A DNA stretch of 45,908 bases, from NCBI GenBank assembly GCA_030536355.1, contig JAUNQD010000015.1:1-45908 (forward strand), read 5' to 3'. This document shows positions 25,287 through 33,495 of the stretch, one piece after another; position 1 is the first letter of the stretch; each line of letters opens with the position of its first letter. The notes below the pieces were generated by a model. It had not been told where the DNA came from, searched no databases, and was given only the letters and a program-made list of their open reading frames with translations. Source of the DNA: Bacillota bacterium (lineage in GTDB: Bacteria > Bacillota > Clostridia > Peptostreptococcales > Anaerovoracaceae). Both the position numbers and the translations under genes were made by a program.

Positions 25287-26347
25287 ATATAAGTTTCTCT
25301 CCTGTTCAAACTGTTTCTGCTTATAATGTCTATATATTTCAAAGCTTCCCCTGTGCCTTTAGCTACACAAAAGTCAGCTTCATCAGCAACTGTTGTTCTG
25401 ATACCTGTCCTCTCTTCTATTCTTCTTGCCAGGCCACGAAGAAAAGCTCCGCCTCCTGTGATGACGATTCCTGATTCACCTACATCGGCAGCCAGCTCCG
25501 GAGGAGTTTTCTCAAGGACGCTGTGTACAGCCTCACAAATAACATCAAGAGGCTCTTCCAAAGCCCTGAGTATTTCTTCAGAAGAAACTTCTACAGTACG
25601 CGGAAGTCCGCTTACCAGATCGCGCCCTTTGCAAAATGTAGTAAGGTTTTCTTCCCCTGAATGAGCTATACCTATTTGACACTTCAGCTTTTCAGCCATG
25701 CGTTCTCCAATGAAAATGTTATATTCTCTCCTCATGTACTTGACTATGTGGTCATCCAGCTTATCACCGGCGATTTTGACAGATCTGCTGGTCACTATCC
25801 CACCCATGGAGATTACAGCAATATCTGTAGTCCCTCCGCCTATATCTATTACCATTATACCTTCGGGAACAGTGATATCTATACCTGCTCCTATGGCCGC
25901 CGCTACCGGCTCTTCGATCAGATAAACAGCCCGTCCACCTGCTTGGAGTGCAGCTTCTTTGACTGCACGTTTTTCCACCTCTGTCACGCCGCTTGGAACA
26001 CATACAATGATCCTAGGTTTTAAGAATCTGCTGCCTCCGCACGTCTTTTTTATGAAGTACTGAAGCATCCGCTCGGTAACATCATAGTCGGAAATAACAC
26101 CTTCTCTAAGTGGTCTGATGGCAGATATGTTTCCCGGTGTCCTTCCGATCATTCTCCTGGCTTCACTGCCTACAGCCAGTATTTCATTGGTGTCTCTATT
26201 TATAGCTACGACTGATGGTTCCTGCAGCACGATTCCTTTGCCATCCACATATATGAGAACATTAGCCGTACCAAGATCGATACCCACTTCTTCGGTAAAA
26301 CTCATTTCGCTTTTCTGCAGTCCTTGAAAACCGCAATCTCCTTTCAT
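25283..26347 (-). CDS. mbl: Rod-shape actin homologue Mbl/MreB
   Basis: A 354-residue actin-like filament protein that guides cell-wall synthesis along the membrane. Phosphate 1 is EVGIDLGTANVLIYV, phosphate 2 is VMVIDIGGGTTDIAVIS, and the adenosine segment is GIVITGGGAFLRGL. Position beside spoIIID matches Bacillus mbl, although here the two genes diverge. The start is uncertain: ATG 26347 lacks a clear Shine-Dalgarno, while ATG 26305 (MSFTEEVGIDLG) gives the usual MreB N-terminus but also lacks a close site. The stop overlaps the methyltransferase start. Confidence 0.9.
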   Translation of the reverse strand: MKGDCGFQGLQKSEMSFTEEVGIDLGTANVLIYVDGKGIVLQEPSVVAINRDTNEILAVGSEARRMIGRTPGNISAIRPLREGVISDYDVTERMLQYFIKKTCGGSRFLKPRIIVCVPSGVTEVEKRAVKEAALQAGGRAVYLIEEPVAAAIGAGIDITVPEGIMVIDIGGGTTDIAVISMGGIVTSRSVKIAGDKLDDHIVKYMRREYNIFIGERMAEKLKCQIGIAHSGEENLTTFCKGRDLVSGLPRTVEVSSEEILRALEEPLDVICEAVHSVLEKTPPELAADVGESGIVITGGGAFLRGLARRIEERTGIRTTVADEADFCVAKGTGEALKYIDIISRNSLNRRETYI

Positions 26348-26408
26348 TTTATCAAGTTTCTTTTAGTTTTGCCATAGAGAATAAAAATACACCAAAAATC
26401 TAAATAGA

Positions 26409-26437
26409 GTATATTTTTTTCTTACACCTCATATATT
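26409..26437 (+). promoter_or_regulatory. Candidate sigma-E promoter of spoIIID
   Basis: GTATATT (26409-26415), a 14-bp spacer and CATATATT (26430-26437) match the mother-cell sigma-E boxes (KMATATT and CATACAMT) at 6 of 7 and 6 of 8 positions with the right spacing. Bacillus spoIIID is sigma-E dependent, which supports the call. Confidence 0.6.
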
Positions 26438-26486
26438 GTTTTGACTGATAAAGTTAATCTAATACGAGGTGGTGAACTGTCACGCA

Positions 26487-26741
26487 ATGAAAGATTACAT
26501 AGAGGAGCGAGTTCTGGAACTTGCAAACCATATAATTGAAACCGGGGCAACTGTCAGAAGCACTGCTGCCAAGTTCAGGGTATCAAAATCCACAGTACAC
26601 AAAGACATTACAGAACGACTCCGCGAACTGAACCCGGCATTGGCTGCCGAGGTAAAAGAAGTCCTTGATAACAATAAGGCCGAACGTCATATAAGAGGCG
26701 GTCTCGCTACCAGAGAAAAATATCTGCAGGCTAAAAACTAG
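26487..26741 (+). CDS. spoIIID: Sporulation transcriptional regulator SpoIIID
   Basis: An 84-residue helix-turn-helix regulator of mother-cell genes during sporulation. The sequence MKDYIEERVLELANHIIETG, RVSKSTVHKDITERL and HIRGGLATREKYL follows Bacillus SpoIIID closely over its whole length. ATG 26487 is chosen; a GTG at 26469 lies within the GAGGTGGTG ribosome site. The promoter looks sigma-E-like. The terminator stem includes the stop codon. Confidence 0.96.
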   Translation: MKDYIEERVLELANHIIETGATVRSTAAKFRVSKSTVHKDITERLRELNPALAAEVKEVLDNNKAERHIRGGLATREKYLQAKN

Positions 26742-26753
26742 CCTGCAGGTTTT
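26724..26753. terminator. Terminator overlapping the end of spoIIID
   Basis: CTGCAGGCTA (26724-26733) pairs perfectly with TAGCCTGCAG (26739-26748), followed by GTTTT on plus and ATATTTTT on minus. The 3' arm contains the spoIIID stop codon, and the hairpin touches the end of comEA, so one hairpin serves both convergent genes. Confidence 0.85.
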
Positions 26754-27390
26754 ACGTTCTTATATCATCTTTGAATTTTTCAAAGGTTTTATCCCCGATC
26801 CCCGAGACATTTTTGATGTCTTCTATTTTTTTGAAACTGCCATTGGCTTCTCTGTAATCGATGATCTTTTGAGCCGTTGCCGGTCCTACCCCATCCAGCA
26901 TCTGCAGCTCTTCGCTGCCGGCAGTATTTATATTTATCCTGCTATCTGAATACAGTGAATATCCATTTCCCTTAACACCACTGTCATAAGAAGACCCGTC
27001 CTGCTGCTTAGACGGTATCAGTATCTTATCGCCGTCTTCCAGGAAGTCAGCCCTGTTTATCTCTGTTAAATCTGCATTTCCTGTTACTCCTCCTGCTGCT
27101 TTTATGGCATCCTCTACTCTGCTTCCTTCTTCAAGCTCAACGACCATTGGATTCACCACTTCTCCGCCTACATCTACCATTATCATAATGGGCACCGGTT
27201 CTTGTTCACTTATTACCGCCTGTTCTTTGGCTAAACTTTCCTCATCACCACTGCCTGTCGCAACAAAAACAAAAAAGGCAGCCACAACCAGCACAGCTGA
27301 TGCAGCAACCTTTATCAACATTTCTTTGTTTTCTTTCACGAAGCTCTGTAGCTTCTCGTTTTCCCAAAGGACCAATAATTTATCTTTCAT
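26752..27390 (-). CDS. comEA: ComEA-like helix-hairpin-helix DNA-binding protein
   Basis: A 212-residue membrane-anchored protein. One transmembrane helix (about residues 24-46) is followed by an SLBB domain (VDVGGEVVNPMVVELEEGSRVEDAIKAAGG region, about 70-125) and a C-terminal pair of helix-hairpin-helix motifs (ININTAGSEELQMLDGVGPA and IKNVSGIGDKTFEKF). This order is that of ComEA, the receptor that captures incoming DNA during transformation. No comEB/comEC follows here. It is convergent with spoIIID. Confidence 0.9.
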   Translation of the reverse strand: MKDKLLVLWENEKLQSFVKENKEMLIKVAASAVLVVAAFFVFVATGSGDEESLAKEQAVISEQEPVPIMIMVDVGGEVVNPMVVELEEGSRVEDAIKAAGGVTGNADLTEINRADFLEDGDKILIPSKQQDGSSYDSGVKGNGYSLYSDSRININTAGSEELQMLDGVGPATAQKIIDYREANGSFKKIEDIKNVSGIGDKTFEKFKDDIRT

Positions 27391-27445
27391 ACCAAATACC
27401 TCCCTTGTATAATTTTACATATACTGGAAGTATTTGTCAATCAAT

Positions 27446-28114
27446 TTATTGCCCGAAATAGATCTTTCTTCTCATCACTTGCACTTCACTTCTATCTGTA
27501 TCGATCTTCAGACATTCCATCAGTGTAGTTATTACAAGTTCAGGACTAAGATTGGAAGTGCTTCCCGAATCCAGCAGCGCCGTCACGAATAAAGTTTCAT
27601 CTTCAGTGACAAAAGAGATATCTCTTATCATCGGCTTTATATCGATTTCAGCAAGCTCCTTCTTTTTCTTTTGTTTCTTATATGTCAGGATCTTATCGCG
27701 TCCCATGTATGCCTTGTATATTTCTTCTCCATCCATATCAAGGGCTTCATGCAAAGGCACAGCTATTATATATTCGGCCGCCTCTGTCATTGCCGCCAAT
27801 GTTTTTTTTGATGGCTCTGCCACAACACAGTCTGTGATGACGATACCTTCGGGCATCAGCGGTGCCAATGTTTCCTTGATGAATTCTGCTCTGTAATCTT
27901 CTTCGGTCTCAAATTCAAGAAGCTCCCCAAGGCCCCAGTATCCCAAGGATAACGGCTGAGCGAATGTCATCTTAGGATGAGGATTGAAGCCTTGTGAATA
28001 GCTCTGTTTGATACCTGCCCTCTTGAATACACGTTTGAACATCTTCATCATATCCAAATGTGAAGTATAACAAATAGTTCCGGTCTTGGAAAATGTCAGT
28101 ATATATTTAGCCAT
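27446..28114 (-). CDS. TIGR03936 family radical-SAM-associated protein (DUF2344)
   Basis: A 222-residue protein starting MAKYILTFSKTGTICYTSHLDMMKMFKRV, with the GFNPHPKMTFAQPLSLG segment typical of TIGR03936/DUF2344. The family is nearly always encoded next to the TIGR03960 radical SAM protein, and in some genomes fused to it. Function is unknown, probably RNA- or ribosome-linked. The start follows GGAGGTG and overlaps the upstream gene by 8 bases. Confidence 0.88.
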   Translation of the reverse strand: MAKYILTFSKTGTICYTSHLDMMKMFKRVFKRAGIKQSYSQGFNPHPKMTFAQPLSLGYWGLGELLEFETEEDYRAEFIKETLAPLMPEGIVITDCVVAEPSKKTLAAMTEAAEYIIAVPLHEALDMDGEEIYKAYMGRDKILTYKKQKKKKELAEIDIKPMIRDISFVTEDETLFVTALLDSGSTSNLSPELVITTLMECLKIDTDRSEVQVMRRKIYFGQ

Positions 28115-29960
28115 GTTTCACCTCCGGAAGTTCTGCTCCCTTAAAACATTCAGTATGTTTATTGATGCCGCAGCCTGCACATCCCTGTCTGCAGTCAGCA
28201 GTAGTCTTTGCCGCCTTAGCCTTCTCGTTTTCTCTCATAAGGAATTCGCGAGTCACAAGCGGATCTATGATATCCCACGGAAGGACTTCGTCATACGATC
28301 TTTCTCTATAGTTATAGAATGCGATGTCAGTATTCGTTTCAGCGAATGCCTGCTGCCACAGTTCATCATTGTAATACTCTGTCCATCCATCAAACTTGCA
28401 GCCCAGCTGATGAGCCCTTTCAAGAGCTTTGCCCACTCTTCTGTCACCTCTGGCAAATACAGCTTCGAGAACGCTCGTCTTAGTTTCGTGATAATTGAAT
28501 GTAACGCCCTTGATATGCAGTTTTTTAGTCAGATAGTTATGCTTTTCAATAAACTGTTCAGGAGTATCCTGTGCTGCCCACTGAAACGGAGTGTGGGCCT
28601 TAGGCACGAAGTTGGAAACGCTGGCAGTGACTCTGAATCTGCCGCCTTTGCGTCCCCTTACTTTGAAATTGATATCTATGATATTCTTAGCGATCTTGCC
28701 GATGCCATCAAGGTCTTCATACGTCTCTCCCGGAAGCCCTGCCATGAAATACAGCTTGATAGTCTCCCATCCAAGTCCTATCGCCTGCTCTACGGCACCG
28801 TATATATCTTCTTCTGTTATGTTCTTATTGATGATATCCCTAAGTCTCTGGCTTCCTGCTTCTGGTGCAAAAGTCAGTCCGGACTTTCTGTATCCCTGGA
28901 TCTCATCGAGAACTTTGAAAGAGAAAGAGTCCAGCCTGAGAGACGGCAAGGAAAGGGCAACGTTCTGCTCTTTGCACATTTTCATCAGGTCTAAAGCCAT
29001 CGGTTCGAAGCATGAGTGATCGCTTGTAGAAAGAGATAAAAGCGAAAGTTCATCATGCCCTGTATTTTTAATCTGCTCTTCAGCAAGTCTTCTTACAGTT
29101 TCTTTCTTACGTTCTCTTACAGGTCTGTAAATCATTCCTGCCTGACAGAATCTGCATCCTCTTGTGCATCCTCTGAAGGTTTCAACGACCGATCTGTCGT
29201 GGACTGTATCGATAAACGGTACGATATTGTTCACAGGGAATTCAGCTTTATCAAGATCACTGATGACAGCTCTCTTGACTCTGTCAGGAGCTCCTTCCCA
29301 ATTTTTGTTGTATGCTTTGACAGTGCCGTCTTCATTGTATTCAACATCATAAAATGCCGGCACATATACGCCGTCAAATGCACTTATCTTTTTCAGGAAT
29401 TCTTCTTTGGACGCTGTACCCTTCTTGGCAAGACAAACCTGTTCCAGCAGTTCTTCGCCATCACCGATAAGAAATGCATCTACAAAATCTGCCAGCGGTT
29501 CAGGATTGTATGCACATGGTCCTCCCGCGATGATCACAGGGAAGCTGTCGTCTCTTTCACTGCTTTTGATCGGAATATTTCCAAGATCAAGCATGTTGAG
29601 CAGGTTAGTATATGACAGCTCATACTGAAGGGTAAACCCTAAGATATCCATTTCTTTGATCGGAGTAAAGGTTTCGAGAGTGAACAATTCTCTTCCTGTC
29701 TCTCTCATCAGTTTTTCCATATCCATTGCCGGTGCGAAAACACGCTCACAGTAGATATCGTCATTCTTATTTAAGATGTTATAAAGGATCTGTAGACCCA
29801 TATACGACATTCCTATTTCATAAGTATCAGGGAATGCGAACCCTATTCTGACAGATACTTTTTCAGGATCTTTCTTTATGCTGTTGACTTCACCACCGAT
29901 ATATCTTGCCGGCTTTTCGACTTTCTTTAATAAATTGTCCAGCTCTTTATCTATTCTCAT
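28107..29960 (-). CDS. TIGR03960 family B12-binding-like radical SAM protein
   Basis: A 617-residue protein. Residues about 35-200 form a cobalamin-binding-like domain (FAFPDTYEIGMSYMGLQILY); the radical SAM core has its 4Fe-4S cluster motif CTRGCRFC near residue 270 and runs to about 480. The C-terminal tail has several cysteines (DCRQGCAGCGINKHTEC). The family's substrate is not known. In many clostridia it is followed by TIGR03936, RNase G and rplU; here RNase G is not in that place. Confidence 0.9.
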   Translation of the reverse strand: MRIDKELDNLLKKVEKPARYIGGEVNSIKKDPEKVSVRIGFAFPDTYEIGMSYMGLQILYNILNKNDDIYCERVFAPAMDMEKLMRETGRELFTLETFTPIKEMDILGFTLQYELSYTNLLNMLDLGNIPIKSSERDDSFPVIIAGGPCAYNPEPLADFVDAFLIGDGEELLEQVCLAKKGTASKEEFLKKISAFDGVYVPAFYDVEYNEDGTVKAYNKNWEGAPDRVKRAVISDLDKAEFPVNNIVPFIDTVHDRSVVETFRGCTRGCRFCQAGMIYRPVRERKKETVRRLAEEQIKNTGHDELSLLSLSTSDHSCFEPMALDLMKMCKEQNVALSLPSLRLDSFSFKVLDEIQGYRKSGLTFAPEAGSQRLRDIINKNITEEDIYGAVEQAIGLGWETIKLYFMAGLPGETYEDLDGIGKIAKNIIDINFKVRGRKGGRFRVTASVSNFVPKAHTPFQWAAQDTPEQFIEKHNYLTKKLHIKGVTFNYHETKTSVLEAVFARGDRRVGKALERAHQLGCKFDGWTEYYNDELWQQAFAETNTDIAFYNYRERSYDEVLPWDIIDPLVTREFLMRENEKAKAAKTTADCRQGCAGCGINKHTECFKGAELPEVKHG

Positions 29961-29978
29961 CCTTTTCCTTTCATTAAA

Positions 29979-30521
29979 TCATATGATTTCATCATGCTGC
30001 TTCATCAGATCATCCAGACTCATACCTATAACGTCTTCTATCTGGCTTATGAATCCTCTCGTCTGTTTTTTCTTCTCAAGTATTATAGGTTCTGCCTGTG
30101 GATTTCCATTTTTCTTAGCCTTGTTGATAACATAATCTATCCTCTTATCAAGGCCAACATATTCGTCTTCCAACACTGTTCTGTCTCCCAGACAGACCAG
30201 ATCTGTTTCAGTAACATTCTTTATGTCTGAAAAAGGTGAATATGTCATATGGACTTTGATTATCTTGGCTTCTTCATGGTATCCAAGTTTCTCCATAAGA
30301 TCAGCTCCAACGTCCCAGTGTCTATCTTCGACTCTGGCTATATCATGGAGAAGACCGGCTGCAAGAACAAGCTCTGTATCCAGTACGAATCCATGCTTGT
30401 TCAATTCTTCTGCAACAGTACATGCCATATCAGCCACAGCTCTGCAGTGGCGTTTAACATGTTCCGGAGTATTGTATTCATTTAAAAGTCGTTCACATTC
30501 TTGTCTGTCGGGATGCCTCAT
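29979..30521 (-). CDS. HD-domain phosphohydrolase-like protein
   Basis: A 180-residue protein with HD-superfamily metal ligands: a histidine in HVKRHCRAVADMA near residue 19-25, the HD pair in GLLHDIAR near 58 and a later histidine in KVHMTYSP near 90. Such proteins hydrolyse nucleotides or other phosphomonoesters and phosphodiesters; the substrate is unknown. The C-terminal 50 residues do not match a family I recognise. AAAGGA precedes the start. It lies between the degenerate LytM gene and the TIGR03960 gene. Confidence 0.75.
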   Translation of the reverse strand: MRHPDRQECERLLNEYNTPEHVKRHCRAVADMACTVAEELNKHGFVLDTELVLAAGLLHDIARVEDRHWDVGADLMEKLGYHEEAKIIKVHMTYSPFSDIKNVTETDLVCLGDRTVLEDEYVGLDKRIDYVINKAKKNGNPQAEPIILEKKKQTRGFISQIEDVIGMSLDDLMKQHDEII

Positions 30522-30573
30522 ACTGCCTGTCCTTTCATGTTTTAATCAACATTCCATGACAGTATATCATATT

Positions 30574-31029
30574 TCAAAATTCTTTTAAAGAATAATAGAA
30601 GTCCTTGCCTGCCTCTTCACTATATATTCCTATTATCTGCCCTTTTTTGACATTGTTCTGCGTAGTCACTTTGACAGTTTTGAGGTTACCATACAAGCTC
30701 TCCGCCTTGTTTCCATGGGTTATCCTTATGTATTTACCTATCTCTTCGTTCTCTCCGACAGCTGTGACCTTGCCTGCCCCGACTGCATATACGAGTGTTT
30801 CATGGCCGTCATACTTTTTATCTATTGGCTCGCCGTAAGAAGTGAGCAGCTCTGACGTCTGAACGACTGCAGATTTTATGTCTTCTTCCGTAAGGCCTGT
30901 CGACATATACTCAAGAACAGCTTCAGTGCCCCTTTGGATCTCAGGGATCATCGATTTCTCTGCTACCGAAAAAACAAAAATTAATATGAGACAACAAAAC
31001 GTTTGTATCAACATTTTTTTCATCATCAT
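30574..31029 (-). CDS. Membrane protein with degenerate LytM (M23) domain, SpoIVFA-like candidate
   Basis: A protein of up to 151 residues. One N-terminal membrane helix (about residues 6-23) is followed by a short helical stretch and an M23/LytM-type domain (VYAVGAGKVTAVGENEEIG, GKYIRITHG, SLYGNLKTVKV, NNVKKGQIIGIYS). The zinc ligands are lost: the usual HLHFEV strand reads FYYSLKEF, and the first HxxxD motif is missing. It is therefore probably a non-enzymatic binder, as are SpoIVFA and some SpoIIQ proteins. In Bacillus spoIVFA-spoIVFB precede rplU; here obg, rpmA and rplU lie upstream and no spoIVFB is seen. Three consecutive ATGs (31029, 31026, 31023) follow GGAGG; the second or third has better spacing. 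Confidence 0.7.
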   Translation of the reverse strand: MMMKKMLIQTFCCLILIFVFSVAEKSMIPEIQRGTEAVLEYMSTGLTEEDIKSAVVQTSELLTSYGEPIDKKYDGHETLVYAVGAGKVTAVGENEEIGKYIRITHGNKAESLYGNLKTVKVTTQNNVKKGQIIGIYSEEAGKDFYYSLKEF

Positions 31030-31081
31030 TTACCTCCATATATTATGTATATTCAAAAGGAGAAAAATGATAATGAAAAAA

Positions 31082-31114
31082 GAAGACTGTTATGCTCCAT
31101 GCAAATCAGTCTTC
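31082..31114 (-). terminator. Terminator after obg
   Basis: GAAGACTG (31082-31089) pairs with CAGTCTTC (31107-31114) around a 17-base loop; the minus strand continues TTTTTTC. Confidence 0.82.
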
Positions 31115-31128
31115 CTCGTTTATCTTAT

Positions 31129-32433
31129 TTAGAAATAATAATCTTCATCGATGTACTCGAATTCAAAGTCCTTCACCTTGATGACATCTCCGTCTTCTAT
31201 ACCCATTTCTCTCAGCTGATCGAGAGCACCGCTCTTTTCGATATACTTATACAGATATCTCATTGAACCGGGATCGTTAAAGTTGGTGGAGTTAAAAATC
31301 TTCTCCAGCTGTTTACCTGACAGGATGTAATCTCTGCCATCAAAGTCAGCATATACAGTTCTGTAGTCAGGATCATGTTCATCAGCTTCAAAGTCAAACA
31401 TTTCATATTCGTCTTCTTCCTCGATCGCCTCTAGAAGCAGCTGATCAAGTATGTTAGCAGCTTCTGCCAGAACTTCCTTGACTCCGATATTGATAGGTGC
31501 TGACATAGGGAACACCTTGTATCCCTTAGCTTCAACATATTCCTTGAACTCGATATACTGAGGATCCTCTTCGTCAATAAGGTCTATCTTATTGGCAACC
31601 ACTATCTGAGGCTTCTTCATGAGTCTTGGGCTGTACTGTTCAAGTTCGTTGTTGATCTTATCGAAGTCTTCGATAGGATCTCTTCCTTCACATCCTGATA
31701 CGTCAACTACATGGATCAGTACCTTAGTTCTCTCGATGTGCTTAAGGAACTTATGACCGAGACCCGCACCTTCATGAGCACCTTCGATGATACCTGCGAT
31801 ATCCGCCATAACGAAGCTCTTATCGTAGATCCTCACTACACCCAGATTAGGATCGATCGTTGTGAAGTGGTAGTTGGCAATCTTAGGCTTAGCACTTGTG
31901 GAAACTGATAACAACGATGATTTACCTACATTAGGGAATCCTACCAAACCTACATCTGCGATAAGCTTCATTTCAAGAATGACTTCTCTTTCTTTAGCTT
32001 CGCCTCCGGCTTCTGCAAAGTTCGGAGCCTGTCTCGTAGAAGTAGTGTACTTAGTGTTTCCCTTACCGCCTTTGCCGCCTTTAGCAGCAACGAATGACTG
32101 ACCATGCTCTACTAAATCTCCCATAACATGACCAGTCTCAACATCTATTACCATGGTTCCAACAGGCACCTTGATAGTCAGGGTCTCACCGTTCTTACCA
32201 TATCTTTTCTTCTTCATTCCATCCTGACCGTTTTCGGCTTCGTACTTTCTCTTGTATCTGAAATCCATGAGAGTTCTCATGTTCTCATCAGCCTGGAAAA
32301 TAACGTCACCGCCCTTACCGCCGTCTCCGCCGTCGGGACCGCCTTCCGGTACGAATGGTTCTCTTCTGAAGGACACACATCCATTGCCGCCCTTACCTGA
32401 TTTTATGAATATTTTGGCTCTGTCTACAAACAT
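31129..32433 (-). CDS. obg: GTPase Obg/CgtA
   Basis: A 434-residue GTPase of 50S maturation and stress or sporulation control. The glycine-rich OBG domain (VPEGGPDGGDGGKGGDV, residues 1-157) is followed by the G domain with GFPNVGKSSLL near residue 165, DIAGIIEGAHEGAGLG (G3) near 212 and ANKIDL (G4) near 283, then an OCT domain (about 360-430), which only some Obg proteins have. The start follows AGGAGG. It lies 82 bases after rpmA, past a terminator. Confidence 0.97.
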   Translation of the reverse strand: MFVDRAKIFIKSGKGGNGCVSFRREPFVPEGGPDGGDGGKGGDVIFQADENMRTLMDFRYKRKYEAENGQDGMKKKRYGKNGETLTIKVPVGTMVIDVETGHVMGDLVEHGQSFVAAKGGKGGKGNTKYTTSTRQAPNFAEAGGEAKEREVILEMKLIADVGLVGFPNVGKSSLLSVSTSAKPKIANYHFTTIDPNLGVVRIYDKSFVMADIAGIIEGAHEGAGLGHKFLKHIERTKVLIHVVDVSGCEGRDPIEDFDKINNELEQYSPRLMKKPQIVVANKIDLIDEEDPQYIEFKEYVEAKGYKVFPMSAPINIGVKEVLAEAANILDQLLLEAIEEEDEYEMFDFEADEHDPDYRTVYADFDGRDYILSGKQLEKIFNSTNFNDPGSMRYLYKYIEKSGALDQLREMGIEDGDVIKVKDFEFEYIDEDYYF

Positions 32434-32482
32434 AGGGCCTCCTTTTGCCTTCTCTGATATTAAGGCTATTATTGAAAAGTAA

Positions 32483-32506
32483 AGCCCCTAATATTCATTA
32501 GGGGCT
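32483..32506 (-). terminator. Terminator after rpmA
   Basis: A perfect 10-bp stem (AGCCCCTAAT with ATTAGGGGCT, loop of 4); the minus strand continues TTTACTTTTC. It would limit read-through from the ribosomal genes into obg. Confidence 0.88.
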
Positions 32507-32514
32507 CGAATAAC

Positions 32515-32775
32515 TTATGCTTCTTTTGGATATACGCTTACTTGCTTTCTCTTTTTGTCATATCTTTCGAACTTAACAGCTCCGTCAATCATTGCAAATA
32601 ATGTATCATCTCCGCCGATTCCAACGTTGTTACCAGGGTGGAACTTAGTTCCTCTCTGTCTAACCAGAATGCTTCCAGCACTTACGAACTGACCGTCACC
32701 TGTCTTAACGCCTAAACGTTTCGACTCACTATCACGACCGTTCTTCGAGCTTCCTACACCTTTCTTACTTGCCAT
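32515..32775 (-). CDS. rpmA: 50S ribosomal protein L27, without N-terminal extension
   Basis: An 86-residue L27 that reaches the peptidyl-transferase centre. It starts [20 protein letters not shown], so the mature N-terminus is encoded directly. Most Firmicutes have about 9 extra residues (such as MLxLDLQxFA) removed by the protease Prp; here that extension is absent. AGGAGGTG 10 bases before ATG 32775 makes this start firm. The 57-base gap from rplU leaves no room for prp, which usually sits there. Confidence 0.96.
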   Translation of the reverse strand: MASKKGVGSSKNGRDSESKRLGVKTGDGQFVSAGSILVRQRGTKFHPGNNVGIGGDDTLFAMIDGAVKFERYDKKRKQVSVYPKEA

Positions 32776-32832
32776 GGACCAGACACCTCCTTGCTATTTC
32801 AATTTCAAATTAAAGTTTCTTTTTTAAAATTC

Positions 32833-33357
32833 TTATTTCAGAGCAGCTTCGATAGTTTCGATCATAACTGCGTTAGTAGCCTTTTCATCGATTTCGATGT
32901 TGTTTTCCTTAGCGAATTCAATGAGCTGTGCTTTCTTCATTGACTTCAGGGATGGCTTCTTAACAGCCTTTGGTGCTTCTACTGCTGCTTCTTCCTGCTT
33001 AGGTTCTTCAGCCTTCTTAGGTGCTGCCTTTGCTGCAGGTGCCTTAGCTCCGCCGATAGCAGTGATTTCTACCAGAGTGTATGGCTGTCTGTGACCCTGC
33101 TTCTTTCTGTAGTCCTTCTTAGCCTTGTACTTGAAGATGATGACTTTCTTGCCCTTACCGTTTTCAACTACCTTACCTTCTACTGTAGTTCCTTCAACGT
33201 ATGGAGCACCTACTTTAACTCCTTCACCTTCTCCTACTACGAGAACTTTGTCAAATACTACTGTTTCGCCAGCTTCAACGCCCAGCTTTTCAACAACGAT
33301 CTGATCGCCGTTCTGTACTCTGTACTGCTTTCCGCCTGTTTCGATAATTGCGTACAT
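32833..33357 (-). CDS. rplU: 50S ribosomal protein L21 with C-terminal Rho_N/SAP-like extension
   Basis: Residues 1-102 are a complete L21 ([20 protein letters not shown] ... [19 protein letters not shown]), the usual full length. An added alanine-, lysine- and glutamate-rich linker (about 103-135) leads to residues 136-174, which have a helix-extension-helix pattern ([19 protein letters not shown]...) like Rho N-terminal or SAP domains that bind nucleic acid. The frame is continuous to the stop, so this is a true fusion rather than read-through. It is first in the rplU-rpmA transcript, with its own promoter and structured leader. Confidence 0.94.
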   Translation of the reverse strand: MYAIIETGGKQYRVQNGDQIVVEKLGVEAGETVVFDKVLVVGEGEGVKVGAPYVEGTTVEGKVVENGKGKKVIIFKYKAKKDYRKKQGHRQPYTLVEITAIGGAKAPAAKAAPKKAEEPKQEEAAVEAPKAVKKPSLKSMKKAQLIEFAKENNIEIDEKATNAVMIETIEAALK

Positions 33358-33462
33358 TTTGTTTCTTTACCTCCTCTATCCAGTCTCGCCTTATCAGGTA
33401 TCAACCTTTGCAATTACTTGCTTTGAGCTGAATTTACAAACCTTTGCCGAGCGGCTTACCTG
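33358..33462 (-). ncRNA. Candidate structured leader of rplU (L21 leader type)
   Basis: The roughly 100-base 5' untranslated region folds: CAGGTA (minus, 33462-33457), at the predicted transcript start, pairs with TACCTG (33400-33395), enclosing small hairpins GCCG-CT-CGGC and GCAA-GTAA-TTGC. Firmicutes rplU commonly has an autoregulatory leader. I cannot confirm a match to the described L21 leader family without a covariance search. Confidence 0.42.
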
Positions 33463-33466
33463 CTAT

Positions 33467-33495
33467 ATGATACTACAAAAAGCAAAGGATGTAAA
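33467..33495 (-). promoter_or_regulatory. Promoter of rplU-rpmA
   Basis: The minus strand has -35 TTTACA (33490-33495), a 17-bp spacer and -10 TATCAT (33467-33472). The -35 lies inside the stem of the recA terminator hairpin. Confidence 0.72.
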
